Shown piece after piece: positions 60,319 to 64,000 of a stretch of 64,000 nt of DNA. The notes beneath the pieces are model-generated. The model saw nothing but the letters and a program-made list of their open reading frames with translations, made no database searches and was not told the origin of the DNA. The first letter of the stretch is position 1; the number at the start of each line of letters is the position of its first letter. The translations under genes and the position numbers were made by a program. The stretch comes from Actinernus sp. WN-2022. Lineage: Eukaryota; Cnidaria; Anthozoa; Actiniaria; Actinernidae. Where the stretch lies: contig JAOWCC010001501.1 in NCBI GenBank assembly GCA_030867875.1, forward strand, positions 15,467,524-15,531,523, given 5' to 3'.

Positions 60319-61930
60319 GAACAGGTAGTTCTGCGTCTCGTCCAGCATCAACTCCGGCTAGCTTGCGGGTTCTCGAAGAAGTATGAGGGGGAAAAAACAA
60401 CTGAAGCCTATGATAGTCACGGTTCTTCAACAGTTCTTTTGAACTAAGGCTCTCTAATGTTACGGCCAAGGCAGACCAGCCGCAATTTTGAATGACTGCT
60501 ACGCATGAGGTAATGTAATTGGTATAACATGTGCTCGTTCCTTTACGGGAGCGTTGTGAGAACTCCTATTAGTTTGTATTCGGATATAGTTATTTTGTCT
60601 ATTATGCTCGGGTGGTTTATGCTGTTCACCTCGCAGTTCGGTTGTTGTGCCGACTTTTCGGTTGTAGTTTAAATTAAGATTCTTTGCGATTGCTACGTTG
60701 TTTTCAATATTGCGGTACCGATGGCGGATGTATCTGGGAAACGTTTCCCTGCTCTCAAACTGCATATCTGCTGCTAGAACAACCATTATTATCGTAAGGT
60801 AGTTTCTGTAACGACTTTTGTAGCTTAGTTTTAGCTAGTAGAATTAGATATGTTTATTTATTATTTTATAATAGCTCAATGTGACTTATGCGCGCCGACA
60901 TCAGAATGCGTGTTTGGTTAGGTTATAATTATCTTTTGACTTTTGTGTATCTAAAATAATGCCTGTGTGGCTGAAAGAATGCCTCTGCGGATAGAAGAAT
61001 GCCTATGTGGCCAAAAAAGAATTGTGCAGAGGCGGTTAGAGAAATGCCTGTGAGGCAATAATTCTGCCAACGGGGCAGTCAGTGATAATTATGCGTGTGA
61101 GGCGAAATAAATCTGCCGGTGGGGAAGTCGGTTAAAATACGCCTGTGAGGCGAAAGGAATATGTCAGCGGGACAGTCAGTAAATATGTTTGTATGGCTAA
61201 AGAAATTACGCCTGTGAGACGAAAGGAATCTGCCTGTCGGTCAGTCATTGTATATGCCTGTGTGGCTAAAGAATGCCTGTTTGGCTTAGAGAATATTATG
61301 CCTATGTAGCTAAGATAATACCGGTGTAGCTAAAATATAATGCATATGTGGGTATAGAGAAATGCGTGGCTTGTTCAAGCGAAGTATGCTTGCCGGTCCG
61401 GCTATGGTTATTAGGAAAATGCTCTCAGATCAGGGCAAGTAACTCGCATGGGCTACCTCCCAAACTGAGCTGCCTGTGGCGTTCCATTTTCGGGCATTGG
61501 AAGTTGCTTTCTCCTGATCGGGGACTCCATCCTTGCTGTTTTTCGGTACATTAATCATGTTTTCTTTGTGGTTTACTTTGTAATTAGCACTGCCTTTTTC
61601 CGGAGTTGCTCCATGTTTATTTTCATCTCAGTTAACGTGGATGGGGTTCCCGTTCAGGAGAGAGTGAAGATAAGGTTTGGGAAGGGAAGGATTCAGTGGT
61701 AGCTGTATTACGTGCCCAGTATAAAGAACCGTGAGAAAGAAATGTACGTAATTACGGGTATAGCACCTTGACTAGAGTAATCTAACAATTAACTGGTCTA
61801 TTTACCAATGGTGATTTATAGATAGCACTTGGACAAAGGGTTAATTTGGGGAAGACGAACAGGTAGTTCTGCGACCCACCCGCCCACCCTTACTTAGCCG
61901 GAGTTGATGCCTGGACCATCTTTCGCTCTT
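60319..61930. mobile_element. Possible retroelement remnant with split repeats
   Basis: GACGAACAGGTAGTTCTGCG occurs directly at 60319 and 61856. GCATCAACTCCGGC (60346) recurs inverted as GCCGGAGTTGATGC (61898). A mixed direct/inverted repeat layout is known from DIRS-like retrotransposons, but no reverse transcriptase or tyrosine recombinase frame is visible between them. Confidence 0.3.
60955..61370. repeat. Array of GCC...GGC mini-hairpins
   Basis: About 15-20 irregularly spaced units such as GCCTGTGTGGC, GCCTGTGAGGC, GCCTATGTGGC and CTGCCAACGGGGCAG, each able to pair its ends. They are joined by A-rich linkers (taaagaat, gaaaggaat). Not a strict tandem repeat. Confidence 0.75.
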
Positions 61931-62012
61931 CGCCCTGGGTTTGTCCCAGGTCGGAGTTGCACCCCATACCTCATTAATGACAATGTACTAGGCGGAATAA
62001 TACACTATCATG

Positions 62013-62434
62013 ATGGCGCGTATTTTGTGTCAAAATTCAAACATGCAATTCAAATATTCAATCATTCAATTCGAACATTCAAACATGCAATTCAAACATT
62101 CAATCATTCAATTCGAACATTCAAACATGCAATTCAAACATTCAATTCGAACATTCAATCATGCAATTCGAACATTCAATCATTCAATTCGAACATTCAA
62201 ACATGCAATTCGAATATTCAAACATGCAATTCGAACATTCAAACATGCAATTCGAACATTCAAACATTCAATTCGAACATTCAAACATTCAATTCGAACA
62301 TTCAAACTTTAAATTCGAACATTCAAACATTCAATTCGAACATTCAAACTTTCAATTCGAACATTCAAACTTTCAATTCATTCATTCAAACATTCAATAC
62401 GGTGGCGCGTACTTTGTGTCAAAATTCAAACATT
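62013..62434. repeat. 21-bp minisatellite bounded by direct repeats
   Basis: Units of ATTCAAACATGCAATTCGAAC and variants from about 62035 to 62400. GGCGCGTATTTTGTGTCAAA stands at the left edge and GGCGCGTACTTTGTGTCAAA at the right. Because the period is a multiple of three, all three forward frames stay open; this is not good evidence for a protein. Confidence 0.88.
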
Positions 62435-62439
62435 CCACC

Positions 62440-64000
62440 TTGGATTCAAACATTCAACCTTCAATCTCGACATTCGATCTCGACATTCGACCTTCATTCG
62501 AACACGCGACGCCCAGCTTCAATTCCCCGGATGTACAAGAGTCATGTGATGGAAAAGGCGGGAAATCTACAACACCGGACTTTTCTACATACAGATCGAT
62601 CGAACGTGGAGCCGGTTTATAGGATAAATCGCAACCGTTTTTAGCAAGTAAGTCAACATAGTTGCCTTTTATAATTCCCTATGGGTTTTTGAGTGGTTAT
62701 AGGCTTTCCTAAGGACGATGACGGCTGACGACGACGAAACGTAGAAAAGTATTTTCTCTCGAAATTTGTAGTTGCCTTTAGGTGCCTTTTACACCTTTTG
62801 CTGTTCATTACGAGAAAATACACATTCATTTGCGTGAAATGGCGACCAATAGTACTAAGATACATTCATTAGCGCCAAAAAACGAACATTTGCGAGTAAC
62901 TCAGATTCAATAACGATTTTTGCATTTTAATCAACATTCAATTACATTTTTGGACATTCTTTTGCGTCATTCGGCTACAAAAGAGAAAGTATACTTTCAT
63001 TTGCGCTAATTTAAAAGTCATTAATACCATCTTGAAAGTCAATTGAGACAATCAACAAACATTAAAGTGCATATTACATTTATTAACATGTTTATCACAC
63101 CGTTTGAAATTCAATAGCATTTCTGGACCGCGTTAGTGCGGATAAGACAAATATTAACGCGCTTGTACAAACAATTGAACGTTCTTTACATTCAATATAC
63201 AAAAATCTATTTTCAATTGAACAGTACCTATTTTGCCTGATTTTTGCATTGTCAGTGTGATGTAAGATTTGGCATGCAATCCAGAGAGGTTATGTAACCT
63301 CTGTCATACAGAACGGTAAAAGCATCAGAAAATTTCGTCCAGTTCGAATGGCGGGACAAGGCACGCCAAAAACCCCGTGAGTTCCTTTTCCAATGCTGAT
63401 TTGGAGACTCTGGTACCCAGGGTACATACGGGGTGGCCTGCCTCCGATCTAATAAATCCGGCAATGTCACGGTACTGCGCATGTGTGAAAATCTGATGAT
63501 TTTCGAATTATGTTCCGGCCCAATCTCGTACCCAGATCCCATTTTGTTTCTTACTGCGCATGCTCGACGAAAAAATAGGGCTCTGGAAGAATCCGATTTT
63601 TGTGTATTATTTTTGGCTGTTCTGAACAATGCAATTTCACCGGAAGTCAAACAGCTTTTTGGGAGTTGGACAAAGGCATTGGAAATTAGAAGAAATCTAA
63701 ACGCAAAAACCGTTGGATTTTACCAAAATGGATGCCGTTAAAAATCTTCAGGGATTCTTAGATATTTGCTTGCATCCTATCGGGAGTTCATATCACTTCA
63801 CGGCCAACACACATCGCACACAGTACATGAATTCTCAGAATTCGAAAATCGAACCCAACTGGATTTACCGTAACAGCCGGATAGGTAATACTACACATTC
63901 CCATATTAACAACAATATTCGAAAGTGCTCTATAGGCAGAAGTGGCATTTTCCGATCTCATAAACTTGTGCCGACAGGCGCTGATCGCTTAAATATAAGC
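62440..64000. other. Right end of window, no gene recognised
   Basis: 62650-63250 shows nothing recognisable. 63440-63590 resembles a dispersed repeat (ACTGCGCATGTG and ACTGCGCATGCTCGACG around CTCGTACCCAGATCCC), and the 132-codon minus-strand frame at 63252-63650 reads through it. The last 250 bp show no feature. Confidence 0.4.

Noticed and set aside
60499..60786. 95-codon minus-strand frame
   Set aside because: Composition is plausible but there is no recognisable domain, partner exon or repeat relative; too little to call.
61904..62644. 246-codon open frame as a protein gene
   Set aside because: It is open only because a 21-bp repeat without stops fills it; two other frames are equally open, and there are no domains or splice signals.
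63252..63650. 132-codon minus-strand gene at the right end
   Set aside because: It overlaps what looks like a dispersed repeat with ACTGCGCATG ends, and no start context, splice signals or domain support it.

Overview
The window looks like nuclear DNA from an animal, most likely an anthozoan cnidarian (stony coral or sea anemone). It is AT-rich, with short exons joined by GT/AG introns, tRNA-derived SINEs and many terminal-inverted-repeat (TIR) elements. The animal call is firm because of the dystrophin gene. The cnidarian call is an inference from the repeat style and from the invertebrate-type dystrophin C-terminus.

Region 1 (about 0.9-34.6 kb, + strand) holds the 3' part of a dystrophin/utrophin orthologue. 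I resolved 23 coding exons. Their phases agree at every one of the 22 junctions, and together they give 999 residues plus a stop. In order these encode the last spectrin repeats, a WW domain (exons 6-7), the EF-hand-like region (exons 8-13), a ZZ zinc finger (exons 14-15), the segment where syntrophins bind in vertebrate dystrophin, a leucine-rich coiled coil (exons 20-21), a Ser/Pro-rich exon and a short conserved C-terminal exon. The 5' part of the gene lies left of the window. The introns carry tandem arrays, SINEs and palindromic transposons. Intron 3 (9.1 kb) has a TATA-like box and an ATG|GTAAGA exon end that could be an internal promoter for a short isoform. Intron 14 holds a 2-kb satellite of 76-bp units that appears to have grown from the end of a TTAA-flanked miniature transposon.

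Region 2 (34.6-45.6 kb) is gene-poor. On the minus strand at 42.07-39.82 kb I reconstruct a complete four-exon gene for a 294-residue protein with a charged N-terminus and an RRM-like C-terminal fold; one exon is only 21 nt. Next to it is a frameshifted, intronless coiled-coil coding remnant (42.8-44.1 kb). Nested palindromic elements lie at 38.8-39.7 kb.

Region 3 (45.7-59 kb) is a cluster of long-TIR DNA transposons, many flanked by 9-bp target duplications as in Mutator-like elements. Two carry truncated N-termini of a RecQ-like helicase. One 5.76-kb unit seems composite: two related long-TIR modules bracket 2.5 kb of cargo, and a single 9-bp duplication lies at the outermost ends. A sulfotransferase fragment with a degraded cofactor loop lies at 58.1-58.5 kb.

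Region 4 (59-64 kb) has no recognisable gene. It holds an unusual array of GCC...GGC mini-hairpins and a 21-bp tandem array that is open in all three forward frames.
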